The notes under the pieces were generated by a model. That model made no database searches and was not told the DNA's origin. It saw only the letters and a program-made list of their open reading frames with translations. The position numbers and the translations under genes were made by a program. This document shows, in pieces, positions 43,258 to 51,671 of a stretch of DNA of 64,000 bases (its first letter is position 1; the number at the start of each line of letters is the position of its first letter). Source of the DNA: Variovorax boronicumulans (GTDB taxonomy: Bacteria > Pseudomonadota > Gammaproteobacteria > Burkholderiales > Burkholderiaceae_C); assembly GCF_019352895.1 (NCBI RefSeq), contig NZ_JAAAFX010000014.1, positions 186,001-250,000 of the forward strand. The letters are read 5' to 3'.

Positions 43258-43848
43258 ATGTCCCAGGTCAAGAAGGAAGAGATCCACAGCGCGATCCTGG
43301 CCTCGGCATTCAAGCTGTTCAAGGCGAACGGCTACAGCAGCACCACCGTGCCGATGATCGCGCGCGGCGCCGGCATCTCACCGCCCAACGTGTATTCGTA
43401 CTTCTCGTCGAAGCTGCAGATCCTCTACGCCATCCACGACCCCTGGATGCGCGCGCGCTTCGCCGCGCTCGACCAGGAACTGCGCGGCCGACGCTCGCCC
43501 GCGCGCCGGCTGCGCCGCATCTTCGAGGTGCTCTGGCGCGAGCTGCCGGCCCACGAGGAAGGCTTCGCGAACAACGTGATCCAGGCGATCTCGACCGCGA
43601 CGCCCTCGGACGAATACCGCACCGGGCTCATCGGCTGGATGGAGCAGGAGATCGAACGCATGCTGCTGGACGCCTTGCCCGCCGAGCGCCATGCGCTGGT
43701 GCGCGGCACCGACCTCCCGCACATGGTGGTGATGGCCATGGACGGCTACATCATGTACCGCCACACCGTGCCCGAGAGAACCTGCGGGGACGCCACCATC
43801 GACGCCTTCTGCCGCATGCTCAGCGGCGCGGACCCGGCCCCGCTCTGA
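43258..43848 (+). CDS. TetR-family transcriptional regulator
   Basis: 196 residues. N-terminal helix-turn-helix: HSAILASAFKLFKANGYSST, VPMIARGAGISPPNVYSYFSSKLQIL. The helical ligand domain (LWRELPAHEEGFANNVIQAI...) is not assigned. Last gene of the plus-strand operon, 3 bases after the RidA-like gene. Probably represses the divergent promoters by binding the repeat near 41979 and is released by a pathway compound. Confidence 0.9.
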   Translation: MSQVKKEEIHSAILASAFKLFKANGYSSTTVPMIARGAGISPPNVYSYFSSKLQILYAIHDPWMRARFAALDQELRGRRSPARRLRRIFEVLWRELPAHEEGFANNVIQAISTATPSDEYRTGLIGWMEQEIERMLLDALPAERHALVRGTDLPHMVVMAMDGYIMYRHTVPERTCGDATIDAFCRMLSGADPAPL

Positions 43849-43860
43849 GCAAAGACCGGC

Positions 43861-44250
43861 TCAGCCCGCGATCTCCGCCCCGCGTGCCGCCAGCAGCCCG
43901 CGCAGCAGCGAGCGGTGGCAGCGCGTCTCGTCCTCGCAGTAGCAACCGACCGCGATCGACGTCCGGTGCGACAGCGCCGCCAGCAGGTCGAGGCTGCGGC
44001 TCGCGTCGGGCTCGCCCATCTCGCGCTGGTAGTGGCGGGTGAACACAGCCCACTGTGCGGCCGTCTCCGCCTGCTGGCCCAGCTTCATGGTCTCGGCCGA
44101 GGGCGCGAGGTTCGGGTACCAGACGTCGTACCAGTCCTGGCTGGCGAACTCGGTCTTGGGCACGCCGCGCGGCGGGCGCCGGACGGTGCCGATGCGCAGG
44201 CCTTCGCCGGGCCCGCGCGGGCTGCCGAGGCGGACGATGTGAACGGGCAT
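43861..44250 (-). CDS. DUF488-family protein
   Basis: 129 residues: VHIVRLGSPRGPGEGLRIGTVRRPPRGVPK, DVWYPNLAPSAETM and the C-terminal GCYCEDETRCHRSLLRGLL match DUF488 proteins of unknown function. The CYCED...RCHRS pattern (Cys-Cys-His) is conserved across the family and may form a metal or redox site. Convergent with the tetR gene, and 31 bases downstream of phoX on the same strand. Confidence 0.85.
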   Translation of the reverse strand: MPVHIVRLGSPRGPGEGLRIGTVRRPPRGVPKTEFASQDWYDVWYPNLAPSAETMKLGQQAETAAQWAVFTRHYQREMGEPDASRSLDLLAALSHRTSIAVGCYCEDETRCHRSLLRGLLAARGAEIAG

Positions 44251-44281
44251 GGCAGTCTCCTTTTTCTTCGAATGATCGCGC

Positions 44282-46144
44282 TCAGCTGCCGACGATGCCC
44301 CCGTCGCGCCGCCGCACCACCACCGTGGCCGAGCGCGGCCGGGTGCTCACGGGCGTGGCGCCGTCGGGCCAGGCGGGCAGCAGGGCACCCGTGGCCGCAT
44401 CGACGCGTTCGCCGGGATGCTGCACGTTGACGAACAGCGTGCGCCGGTCGGGCGTGAGCACGCAGCCGGTGATCTCGCAGCCGTTCGGCCCGACCAGGAA
44501 GCGGCGGATGCGGCCGCTTGCGGGGTCGGCGCACAGCAGCTGGTTGTTGCCCATCGGCGCCTGCGTGGCGTTGCCCAGGCGCTCGGTGCCGCCCATGTCG
44601 GTCTGCACCCAGAGCAGGCCGCCGCTGTCGAAATGCAGCCCGTCGGGCGAGCCGAAGGTGTCGTCGCCGGCTTGCGGATAGCGCGCGCCCGCGCCCGGCT
44701 GTGCGGGGTCGCCGGCCAGCACGAAATGGTCCCAGGCGAAGCCCAGGCTCGCAGCGTCGCCGTCGTCCTCGCGCCAGCGCAGGATGCCGCCCGAGACGTT
44801 GCGTTCGCGCGGGTTGGCTGCGTCGGCCGCGGGCTGGCCGGGCTCGCCGCGCAGGACGTTGTTGGTGAGCGTGACGTAGACCTCGCCGGTCTGCGGATGC
44901 ACCGCGATCCATTCGGGCCGGTCCATCTTCGTGCCGCCCACCACGTCGGCCGCGAGCCGCGCATGCAGCAGCACCTGGGCCTGGTCGACGAAGCCGGCGG
45001 CCGCGTCGATGCCGCCGTGGCCATGCGTGAGTTCGAGCCAGCGACCGCGGCCGTCGGCGTCGTAGCGCGCCACGTAGAGCGTGCCGTGGTCGAGCAGCGT
45101 GCGGTTGGCCGCGCGCCCCGCCGCATCCTGGCCCGGGCGCACGGTGTCGCGGCTCACGAACTTGTAGATGTACTCGAAGGCCGCGTCGTCGCCCATGTAG
45201 ACCGCCACCCGGCCGTCGCGGGTCAGCCTGCAGGTCGCGCTCTCCTGGCGCTTGCGGCCCAGCGCGGTGCGCTTGGTTGGCGTGGACGTGGGGTCGAAGG
45301 GATCGATCTCGACCACCCAGCCGAAGCGGTGCGGCTCGTTGGGATGCTTCGACAGGTCGAAGCGCTTGTCGAAGCGCCAGTACTCGACCCACTGCGTGCC
45401 GGCCACGGTGCCGTAGCGTTTCTGGGCTGGCGTGGCCTGGGCCGCGGCCTCCTTCGGTCCACCGAAGTAGCCGTGGAAATTCTCTTCGCAGGTGAGGTAG
45501 GTGCCCCAGGGCGTGACGCCCATCGCGCAGTTGGCGAAGGTGCCCAACGCGCGCGTGCCCGACGGGTCGGCCGCGGTGCGCAGCCAGGGCGTGCCCGCGA
45601 CCGGGCCGGCCATGCGCATCGGCGTCGCGCCATGGATGCGGCGCGCGTAGCGCGAGGGCAGCACCTGGCGCCAGCCCTGGGGCGTGCGTTCGATCTCGAT
45701 CACCGACACGCCCATCGCATGCAGCGACTTGCGCACCTTCTCGTCGGTCCAGCGGTCCACGCCGTCGGTGTGCAGCCAGCGCTCGTCGGTGTACTCGTGG
45801 TTCATCACCAGCAGGCCCCGTCGGCCGTCGGTGCCCAGCGGGAAGAAGTGCATGCCGTCGTGGTGCATGCCTGCCTGCTGCGCCTGCTCGGCCGCGCTGT
45901 TGCTGCCGTCGGGCGCGAAGGCCGGCATGGCGCCGGCGATGCCGGTCGGCGTGCCCCAGGGGTAGAGGATCTCGGCCGCGTACTCGGGCGGCAGGGTGAT
46001 GCCGTCGTGCAGCGTGATGGGCACCGGGCCGAAGCCCAGCAGGCCGGGCGCTGGCGGGCGCGCGGCGGCGCCGGCCGATTCGCCCAGCAGCGCGACCAGT
46101 GCGGCGGCGCCGGATTGCAGAAAGACGCGACGGTCGAAGCTCAT
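44282..46144 (-). CDS. PhoX-family secreted phosphatase (DUF839)
   Basis: 620 residues. Tat signal DRRVFLQSGAAALVALLG, then a beta-propeller of the PhoX type: LPPEYAAEILYPWGTPTGIA, VMNHEYTDERWLH, GTFANCAMGVTPWGTYLTCEENFHGYFGG (in parts), HQPNEPHRFGWVVEIDPFDP-like (here HPNEPHRFGWVVEIDPFDP), and GSPDGLHFDSGGLLWVQTDM. PhoX proteins use Ca/Fe to release phosphate from organic esters. No Pho box was located. Ordinary length for the family. Confidence 0.9.
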   Translation of the reverse strand: MSFDRRVFLQSGAAALVALLGESAGAAARPPAPGLLGFGPVPITLHDGITLPPEYAAEILYPWGTPTGIAGAMPAFAPDGSNSAAEQAQQAGMHHDGMHFFPLGTDGRRGLLVMNHEYTDERWLHTDGVDRWTDEKVRKSLHAMGVSVIEIERTPQGWRQVLPSRYARRIHGATPMRMAGPVAGTPWLRTAADPSGTRALGTFANCAMGVTPWGTYLTCEENFHGYFGGPKEAAAQATPAQKRYGTVAGTQWVEYWRFDKRFDLSKHPNEPHRFGWVVEIDPFDPTSTPTKRTALGRKRQESATCRLTRDGRVAVYMGDDAAFEYIYKFVSRDTVRPGQDAAGRAANRTLLDHGTLYVARYDADGRGRWLELTHGHGGIDAAAGFVDQAQVLLHARLAADVVGGTKMDRPEWIAVHPQTGEVYVTLTNNVLRGEPGQPAADAANPRERNVSGGILRWREDDGDAASLGFAWDHFVLAGDPAQPGAGARYPQAGDDTFGSPDGLHFDSGGLLWVQTDMGGTERLGNATQAPMGNNQLLCADPASGRIRRFLVGPNGCEITGCVLTPDRRTLFVNVQHPGERVDAATGALLPAWPDGATPVSTRPRSATVVVRRRDGGIVGS

Positions 46145-46219
46145 GGCGCGCCGAGTGGACGAGGGGAACGGGAGGTGGGCATCCCCCGATGATGCCGCGC
46201 CCGCGCCGCGGCCCGCCGT

Positions 46220-46459
46220 TCAGCGCGCGGTCTCGGCGCCCTGGTTGGCCAGGCCGACCGTGGGCGGGCGGCATTCGATCACCGGGTTCAGCGTGCCGTT
46301 GGCGAGCACGTAGCGGACCTCGGTCACTTCCATGCGTTGGACCGCGGCGTCGTCGAGGCCGGTTTCGATGATCTCGCCCGCACGGGGCAGCGCCGTCGTG
46401 GCGTCGAGCTGGATGTCCTGGACGGTTCCGTTCGAAAGCATTCGCAAGAGGGTGGGCAT
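46220..46459 (-). CDS. Small hypothetical protein
   Basis: 79 residues from MPTLLRMLSNGTVQDIQLDA. GGAG sits 8 bases before the ATG, supporting the start at 46459; a GTG at 46468 would leave no spacing. No motif is recognised: mixed alpha/beta, one cysteine (VIECRPPTVG), no signal peptide or membrane segment. Coding potential is supported by GC3 bias and the ribosome site. Function unknown. Confidence 0.55.
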   Translation of the reverse strand: MPTLLRMLSNGTVQDIQLDATTALPRAGEIIETGLDDAAVQRMEVTEVRYVLANGTLNPVIECRPPTVGLANQGAETAR

Positions 46460-46623
46460 GGGTCTCACTCCTAAAGCCTACGACTCTGGCCGGTGGGCGA
46501 TCCGGCCGGTGTGGGGCAACACGCAGCCGGTGCGCAGGACATCGGGCGGGCGCTTTATGTAACAACGCGTTAAGCTTCGTCCATCGCACACGTCGTGCCA
46601 CCTTTCACGTCAACGGAGGTGTC

Positions 46624-46902
46624 TTGCCTGTTCAACCTGCTCCCCTCGAAACCGAGGTCCGGCGTTTCGAAGCCGATGGCTGGACGGTGCGCATCCACCT
46701 GACCGGCACCGGGCCCGAAGGCTTTCTGGCTGGCCATGCCGATGTGTCGCAGGCCGGCCTGCCGCGCTGCCGACTCATGCTGGTCGGGCAGCGCCACGAC
46801 GCCGCCGCCGCCATCGACATCCTCGAGGCCAAGGCGCGTGGCTTCATCGCCGATTGGTCGCGCCGCGATCACAGCGGGCACACCGGATTTGCCGAGCTCT
46901 GA
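46624..46902 (+). CDS. Small hypothetical protein (TTG start)
   Basis: 92 residues, MPVQPAPLETEVRRFEADGW. The start codon is TTG at 46624, four bases after GGAGGT, a strong ribosome-binding site; no in-frame ATG fits. The sequence reads as a compact alpha/beta domain (GWTVRIHLTGTGPEGFLAGH, CRLMLVGQRHDAAAAIDIL) ending RRDHSGHTGFAEL. I do not recognise the family. It is followed by another small gene on the same strand after 130 bases. Confidence 0.6.
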   Translation: MPVQPAPLETEVRRFEADGWTVRIHLTGTGPEGFLAGHADVSQAGLPRCRLMLVGQRHDAAAAIDILEAKARGFIADWSRRDHSGHTGFAEL

Positions 46903-47032
46903 GGCGGCACCGGCATAGGCCGAAAAAAGTAGGACCGACCATGCTGCCCATTGGCGCCATCGTCCGACGCTGTCGATTCGCCTTTGGCGCCAGCTTTCGT
47001 TTCGGGTAACTCGAATCTTCCAGGAGACACAC

Positions 47033-47230
47033 ATGAAGTTCGTGGTGATTCAGGAATTGGGCGGCCGTTGGGTCTGGGAACTCAGGAACATCGATGGCGA
47101 TGCGGTGTGCCGAAGCGCCATGGGTTTCAAGGACCGCGAGCAGGTCTTCAAGGCGATCCACGCGGTGCGCGGCAATGCACCGCGCGCGCTGGTCTTCGAT
47201 CCGCTGGGCACCCTGTACGAAGGGGTGTAA
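47033..47230 (+). CDS. Small DUF1508-like (YegP-type) protein
   Basis: 65 residues: MKFVVIQELGGRWVWELRNI, DGDAVCRSAMGFKDREQVFKAI. The pattern of W-x-W-E-L-x-x-x-D-G followed by a tailing helix resembles single-repeat DUF1508/YegP proteins, whose role is unknown. A good SD AGGAG lies 8 bases before the ATG. The gene ends 48 bases before the Fur-like site of the first iron cassette. Confidence 0.6.
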   Translation: MKFVVIQELGGRWVWELRNIDGDAVCRSAMGFKDREQVFKAIHAVRGNAPRALVFDPLGTLYEGV

Positions 47231-47278
47231 CGCGGGCGCTTCGGCGCATGTCCCGGTCCGGCCAGCCTACAATCGAGA

Positions 47279-47293
47279 TAAGAATCATTCTTG
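47279..47293. promoter_or_regulatory. Candidate Fur box, cassette 1
   Basis: TAAGAATCATTCTTG contains AAGAAT-C-ATTCTT, a perfect 6-1-6 palindrome matching the 7-1-7 Fur motif (10 of 15 positions to TGATAATCATTATCA). It lies 44 bases before the sigma factor start. Confidence 0.7.
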
Positions 47294-47337
47294 ATTGATG
47301 TCCGGCCACCGTTTCGGTGTCCGCCACTGGAACCGTC

Positions 47338-47847
47338 ATGTCGTCCGCAGAACAAGCGCTCCGCCGGGAGATCTCCGAGCTCTATGTCGATCACCACGGC
47401 TGGTTGCATGCCTGGTTGCGTAAGCGGCTGGGCGATGCGCACCAGGCCGCCGACCTGCTGCACGACACCTTCGTCCGGCTGCTGGCGCGTGAGGAGGCCG
47501 TCGAGGCCCGCGAGCCGCGCGCCTTCCTCACGACCGTGGCCCAGCGCGTGCTGTTCAACCACTACCGGCGGCAGAAGCTCGAACGTGCCTACCTCGAGGC
47601 GCTGGCCCAGGCGCCGCAGGCCTTCGCCTTGTCGCCCGAGGAGTGCGCGGTGCTGCTCGAGACGCTCGACGAGATCGACCGCCTGCTCGACGGCCTGCCC
47701 CCGGTGGTGCGGCGCGCCTTCCTGATGGCGCAGCTCGACGGCATGAAGCAGGCCGACATCGCCCGTGCGCTGGGCGTGTCGCTGACCACCGTCAAGCGCT
47801 ACCTGGTGCAGGCCGGCGTGCAGTGCTACTTCGCGGCAGCGGCATGA
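47338..47847 (+). CDS. FecI-type ECF sigma factor, cassette 1
   Basis: 169 residues, ECF sigma of the iron-starvation (FecI) group. Region 2: LYVDHHGWLHAWLRKRLGDAHQAADLLHDTFVRLLA (in parts), then RAFLTTVAQRVLFNHYRR. Region 4: GLPPVVRRAFLMAQLDGMKQADIARALGVSLTTVKRYL with the helix-turn-helix at ADIARALGVSLTTVKRY. It is expected to be held by the neighbouring FecR and to activate the receptor gene downstream. Start at ATG 47338; GTG 47317 is also in frame. Overlaps fecR by 4 bases. Confidence 0.92.
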   Translation: MSSAEQALRREISELYVDHHGWLHAWLRKRLGDAHQAADLLHDTFVRLLAREEAVEAREPRAFLTTVAQRVLFNHYRRQKLERAYLEALAQAPQAFALSPEECAVLLETLDEIDRLLDGLPPVVRRAFLMAQLDGMKQADIARALGVSLTTVKRYLVQAGVQCYFAAAA

Positions 47848-48881
47848 GGGCCGTGGCCCTGCCCGCGCCCGGCAGCGTGCCGCCCGATGTGGCGCGCCGT
47901 GCGGTCGAATGGCTGATCGAGCTGCAGGCCGGGCCGATGAGCGATGCGCTGCGGCGCGAATGGACGTGCTGGCGCGCCGCCGACCCGCTGCACGAGCAGG
48001 CCTGGCAGCGTATCGAGACCGTCAATGGCCGGCTGGCCGGGCTGTCGGCGCCCACCACGGCGGCCGTGGCCCACGCGGCGCTCGCGCCGCGCGCGTCGGT
48101 GCGCCGGCGGCAGGCGGTGGGGACGCTCGCGGTGCTCTTCTTCGGCGGCGGCACGGCCTGGACGGTGTACCAGCGCACGCCCTGGCGCGAATGGACGGCC
48201 GACCTGCGCACCGGCGTGGGCGAGCGCCGCAGCCTGCGGCTCGACGACGGCACGCGCCTGGTGCTCAACACCGACAGCGCGGTCGACGTGCGCTTCAGCG
48301 CCACCGAACGCCGGCTGCGCCTGATCGCCGGCGAGGTGCTGGTCGACAGCGCCAAGGATCCGCGCGGACGCCCCCTGCTTGTGGAGACGGCGCAGGGCGA
48401 GGCGCTGGCGTTGGGCACGCGCTTCACGGTCCGCGAGGTAGTGACTGACTCGGGCCTGCGCGCCACGCAGGTCGGCGTGTTCGAGGGCGCGGTGCGCGTG
48501 CGTCCGCGCGATGGCGAGAGCGAGCGCGATGCGCAGGTGTTGCAGGCCGGCCAGCAGGCCCGCTTCACGGCGAGTGCGGTCGCAGCGCGGTCGCCGGTCG
48601 TCGAAGACAGCGCGGCGGCCTGGGTCGACGGCATGCTGGTCGCGCGCGGCATGCGGCTGGCGGCCTTTGTCGCGGAGCTGGGCCGCTACAGCGCGCACCC
48701 CTTGTCCTGCGACCGCGCGGTCGCCGACCTGCGCGTCTCGGGCACCTATCCCGTGGCCGACATCGACAAGGTGCTCGAGACCGTGGCCGCGATCCTGTCG
48801 CTCGAAGTGCAGACCGTGACCCGCTTCTGGGGCCACCAGGTGGTGCGCATCGGCCTCGCGCCGCGCGGCGGCCCGGCCTGA
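47844..48881 (+). CDS. FecR-family anti-sigma regulator, cassette 1
   Basis: 345 residues. N-terminal cytoplasmic anti-sigma domain (DUF4880-like) ARRAVEWLIELQAGPMSDALRREWTCWRAADPLHEQAWQRIE (in parts), one transmembrane helix (AVGTLAVLFFGGGTAWTVY, residues ~93-111), and a periplasmic FecR domain: GVGERRSLRLDDGTRLVLNTDSAVDVRFS (in parts), GEVLVDSAKDPRGRPLLVET. Transmits the occupied-receptor signal across the inner membrane. It is longer than the other three in this cluster. Confidence 0.93.
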   Translation: MRAVALPAPGSVPPDVARRAVEWLIELQAGPMSDALRREWTCWRAADPLHEQAWQRIETVNGRLAGLSAPTTAAVAHAALAPRASVRRRQAVGTLAVLFFGGGTAWTVYQRTPWREWTADLRTGVGERRSLRLDDGTRLVLNTDSAVDVRFSATERRLRLIAGEVLVDSAKDPRGRPLLVETAQGEALALGTRFTVREVVTDSGLRATQVGVFEGAVRVRPRDGESERDAQVLQAGQQARFTASAVAARSPVVEDSAAAWVDGMLVARGMRLAAFVAELGRYSAHPLSCDRAVADLRVSGTYPVADIDKVLETVAAILSLEVQTVTRFWGHQVVRIGLAPRGGPA

Positions 48882-48934
48882 GCGCTGCGGGCACGCCAAA
48901 GAATTTCGTGCCGACGTGGGCTGTTTCGCGGACT

Positions 48935-48993
48935 CGCGGGACATGGGAGTGAAAGCTTTTTTTTCTCCCGCTCCTTCACTCCCATGTCCCGCG
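48935..48993. repeat. Perfect 19-bp inverted repeat before the cassette 1 receptor
   Basis: CGCGGGACATGGGAGTGAA (48935-48953) and its exact complement TTCACTCCCATGTCCCGCG (48975-48993), separated by 21 bases containing a T8 run (48957-48964). Located between fecR stop and the receptor ATG at 49018. It can form a long hairpin in RNA, or be a dyad operator; the T8 inside the loop corresponds to the T-tract found before the other receptors. Confidence 0.85.
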
Positions 48994-49017
48994 CCCGTCG
49001 GCGCACGAAAGCTCCTC

Positions 49018-51594
49018 ATGGCCTCTCGCAACAGGGCGCAGCCGCGCCCCTTCCTGCCCTCGTCGTCTCCGTTCAAGCGCCACGCGCTGGCGCTGGCCTT
49101 CGCGCCGCTCGGTGCGCTGGTCGCGCCCGCGCTGCTCGTCGCGCCGGCGACCGCGTTCGCGCAGCCCGCGGCCTCGCGTGACTACCGCATCGCCGCGGGC
49201 CCGCTGGAAGACGCGCTGAACCACTTCGGGCGTGCGTCGGGCATCCTGCTGTCTTTCTCCACCGAGACCACGGAAGGCCTGCGCAGCGCCGGGCTGCAGG
49301 GCAGCCACAGCGTGCGCAGCGGGCTCGACGGATTGCTGGCCGGCACCGGCGTCGAAGCGCTGGCGCAGCCCAACGGCAGCTACGTGCTGCGCCGGCGGCC
49401 GGCCGCGCAGGCGACCGCGGCGACGCGCGGTGCCGAGGCCGCGACCTCGGCGCGCACGCTGGCCGAGGTGCGCGTCGAGGCCCGCCGTGCCGCCGACGGC
49501 ACCACCGAAGGCAGCGGCTCGTACACCAGCCGCGTGACCAGCATCGCCTCGAAGACCGACCAGTCCTTCCGCGAGATCCCGCAGTCGGTGTCGGTGGTCC
49601 CGCGCGAGCAACTTGACGACTGGCAGATCAGCGACATCCGCAGTGCACTGGACGCTGCGCCCGGCATCACCACGACGCGCCTGAATTTCGAGGCGTCCTA
49701 TTTCTATTCCCGTGGCTTCCAGATCGACAGCGTGCAGATCGACGGCGGCGCGCCGCTGAATGTGGCCAGCTACACCTACAACGCCAACCAGGACATGGCC
49801 TTCTACGACCGCGTGGAAGTGATGCGTGGGGCTTCGGGCCTGCTCGGCGGTGTCGGTGATCCGGGTGGCATCGTCAACTTGGCGCGCAAGAAGCCGCTGG
49901 CCGAACCGCACCTGACCGTCGAGCAGTCGGTCGGCCGCTGGAACAACTACCGCACCATGATCGATGCCACCGGACCGCTGGCCGCCGAAGGCCGGGTTCG
50001 CGGACGGGCGGTGCTCTCCTATGTGGATCGGGACTATTCCATCGACATCAAGAGCACGCGCGCGCCCGCCCTCTATGGCGTGGTCGAAGCGGATCTGACG
50101 CCCGATACGCTGCTGACCGCGGGTGCGAGCCATGGCCGGATCAAGACCACCGGCGTTGGCGGCGGCGACGTGCCCCGCTACAGCGATGGCAGCGACATCG
50201 GGCTGCCGCGCAACACCAGCTACACGCAGCCGTGGGCCAAAGGCGATCGAAAGAACACCGAGTACTTTGCCCAGCTGGAACACAGCTTCGCCAACCGGTG
50301 GAAACTCAAGCTCAACCTCACGCACACCAAGTCCGACTACGAAGGCGGCACGGCCTTCGGCTACGGCGCGCTCGATGCGGCGACGGGGACCGGTGTCTAT
50401 TGGTACGGAGGCGGCCACTACAGCTACGCAAACACGCAGGACGTGGCCGACCTGAGTCTGGCCGGCACCTTCTCCCTGCTCGGCCGCACCCACGAATTCC
50501 TGGTGGGAGCGGACCGCCAGAAGGTCAAGAGCTTCTGGAATGTAGGCTACTCACCCGACGCGACCGGCGTCGTCGACATCGACCCCTACCGCCCCGGTTC
50601 ATGGACGCCTGCGGCTGCAGGCCCTGACTCGCGACGCTACAACCCATGGGGCCAGGAGCAGTACGGCGGCTACGGTGTGCTTCGGCTGCATCCGACCGAC
50701 CGGCTGCACGTGATCTTAGGAGCGCGTGTGGCGAAGTACCGGTTCGACCAAATCTACGAGTCGCTGAACCCCGTCTCTGGCGCGTGGGCGCTGTCCTCCG
50801 GAAGCCAGTTCAAGGAGCCGACCAAGACGACGCCGTATGGCGGTGTCATCTATGACCTGAACGGCCAATGGTCTGCCTATGCGAGTTATTCCGCCATCCT
50901 GAAGCCGCAGGCCCTGCGCAAGGCGGGCCCGCCACCGGGCAACTCGCTCGCGCCCATCGAAGGCAAGAGCTACGAGGCCGGCTTGAAGGGCGAACTGGCC
51001 GACGGCCGGCTCAATGCGACGCTGAGCGTGTTCAACGTCGAACGCACCGGGACCGCGGTGATCGACACGCGCTATCCATCCGACTCCGAGCTCTGGGCCG
51101 GCAGCTGCTGCTATCTGCCGCAGGGCAAAGTCACGAGCCGCGGCTTCGACGTGGAACTGGGCGGCGAAGTCGCCCGCGGCTGGCAGGTGGCTGCCGGCTA
51201 CACCTTCGCGCGCACGAAGGACAAGGAGGTGGGAGCGGCCTACAGCAGCATCACGCCCAAGCACCTTTTCAAGGTGTCGACGGCCTACACGCTGCCCGGC
51301 GAACTCTCGCGCTGGAAGGTCGGCGGCAGCGCCCACATCCAGAGCAGCCACTACGTGAAGGACACGCTCTACGACGCGGACTACAACGCGCTGGGCACCT
51401 ACGACTTCACGCAGGGCGGCTACACCGTGCTCAACGCGATGGTGCAGTACCGCATCGACCCGCGCTGGACGCTGGCGCTCAACGTCAACAACCTGGGCGA
51501 CAAGGTCTACTACCAGACGGTCGGCTACGCGAGCGGCGGCAACTTCTACGGCACGCCGCGCGAATGGCTGCTGACGCTGCGCGGCACCTTCTGA
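49018..51594 (+). CDS. TonB-dependent siderophore-type receptor with signalling domain, cassette 1
   Basis: 858 residues. Signal peptide to about residue 48 (PATAFA-QPA), STN signalling domain at ~55-126 (DYRIAAGPLEDALNHFGRAS... SYVLRR), TonB box-like TLAEVRVEA at ~147, plug with IPQSVSVVPREQLDD and VEVMRGASGLLGGVGDPGGI, then a 22-strand barrel ending FYGTPREWLLTLRGTF. The STN domain marks it as a transducer that signals through FecR to its sigma factor. Part of the barrel (about 49,700-50,900) uses more A/T-ending codons, including a TTA leucine, than the flanks. Ligand probably a ferric siderophore of unknown type. Confidence 0.92.
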   Translation: MASRNRAQPRPFLPSSSPFKRHALALAFAPLGALVAPALLVAPATAFAQPAASRDYRIAAGPLEDALNHFGRASGILLSFSTETTEGLRSAGLQGSHSVRSGLDGLLAGTGVEALAQPNGSYVLRRRPAAQATAATRGAEAATSARTLAEVRVEARRAADGTTEGSGSYTSRVTSIASKTDQSFREIPQSVSVVPREQLDDWQISDIRSALDAAPGITTTRLNFEASYFYSRGFQIDSVQIDGGAPLNVASYTYNANQDMAFYDRVEVMRGASGLLGGVGDPGGIVNLARKKPLAEPHLTVEQSVGRWNNYRTMIDATGPLAAEGRVRGRAVLSYVDRDYSIDIKSTRAPALYGVVEADLTPDTLLTAGASHGRIKTTGVGGGDVPRYSDGSDIGLPRNTSYTQPWAKGDRKNTEYFAQLEHSFANRWKLKLNLTHTKSDYEGGTAFGYGALDAATGTGVYWYGGGHYSYANTQDVADLSLAGTFSLLGRTHEFLVGADRQKVKSFWNVGYSPDATGVVDIDPYRPGSWTPAAAGPDSRRYNPWGQEQYGGYGVLRLHPTDRLHVILGARVAKYRFDQIYESLNPVSGAWALSSGSQFKEPTKTTPYGGVIYDLNGQWSAYASYSAILKPQALRKAGPPPGNSLAPIEGKSYEAGLKGELADGRLNATLSVFNVERTGTAVIDTRYPSDSELWAGSCCYLPQGKVTSRGFDVELGGEVARGWQVAAGYTFARTKDKEVGAAYSSITPKHLFKVSTAYTLPGELSRWKVGGSAHIQSSHYVKDTLYDADYNALGTYDFTQGGYTVLNAMVQYRIDPRWTLALNVNNLGDKVYYQTVGYASGGNFYGTPREWLLTLRGTF

Positions 51595-51620
51595 TCGATG
51601 GCCGGGCGGTCGGGTTTAAA

Positions 51621-51637
51621 ATGAGAATAATTCTTAT
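51621..51637. promoter_or_regulatory. Candidate Fur box, cassette 2
   Basis: ATGAGAATAATTCTTAT: near-palindrome ATGAGAA-TAA-TTCTTAT (6 of 7 pairs), a good match to the Fur-type TGAGAATNATTCTCA pattern. Ends 34 bases before the sigma gene start. Confidence 0.72.
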
Positions 51638-51671
51638 TTGATGGCGGTCCGTGCCGCCGTGCACCGCCGCC

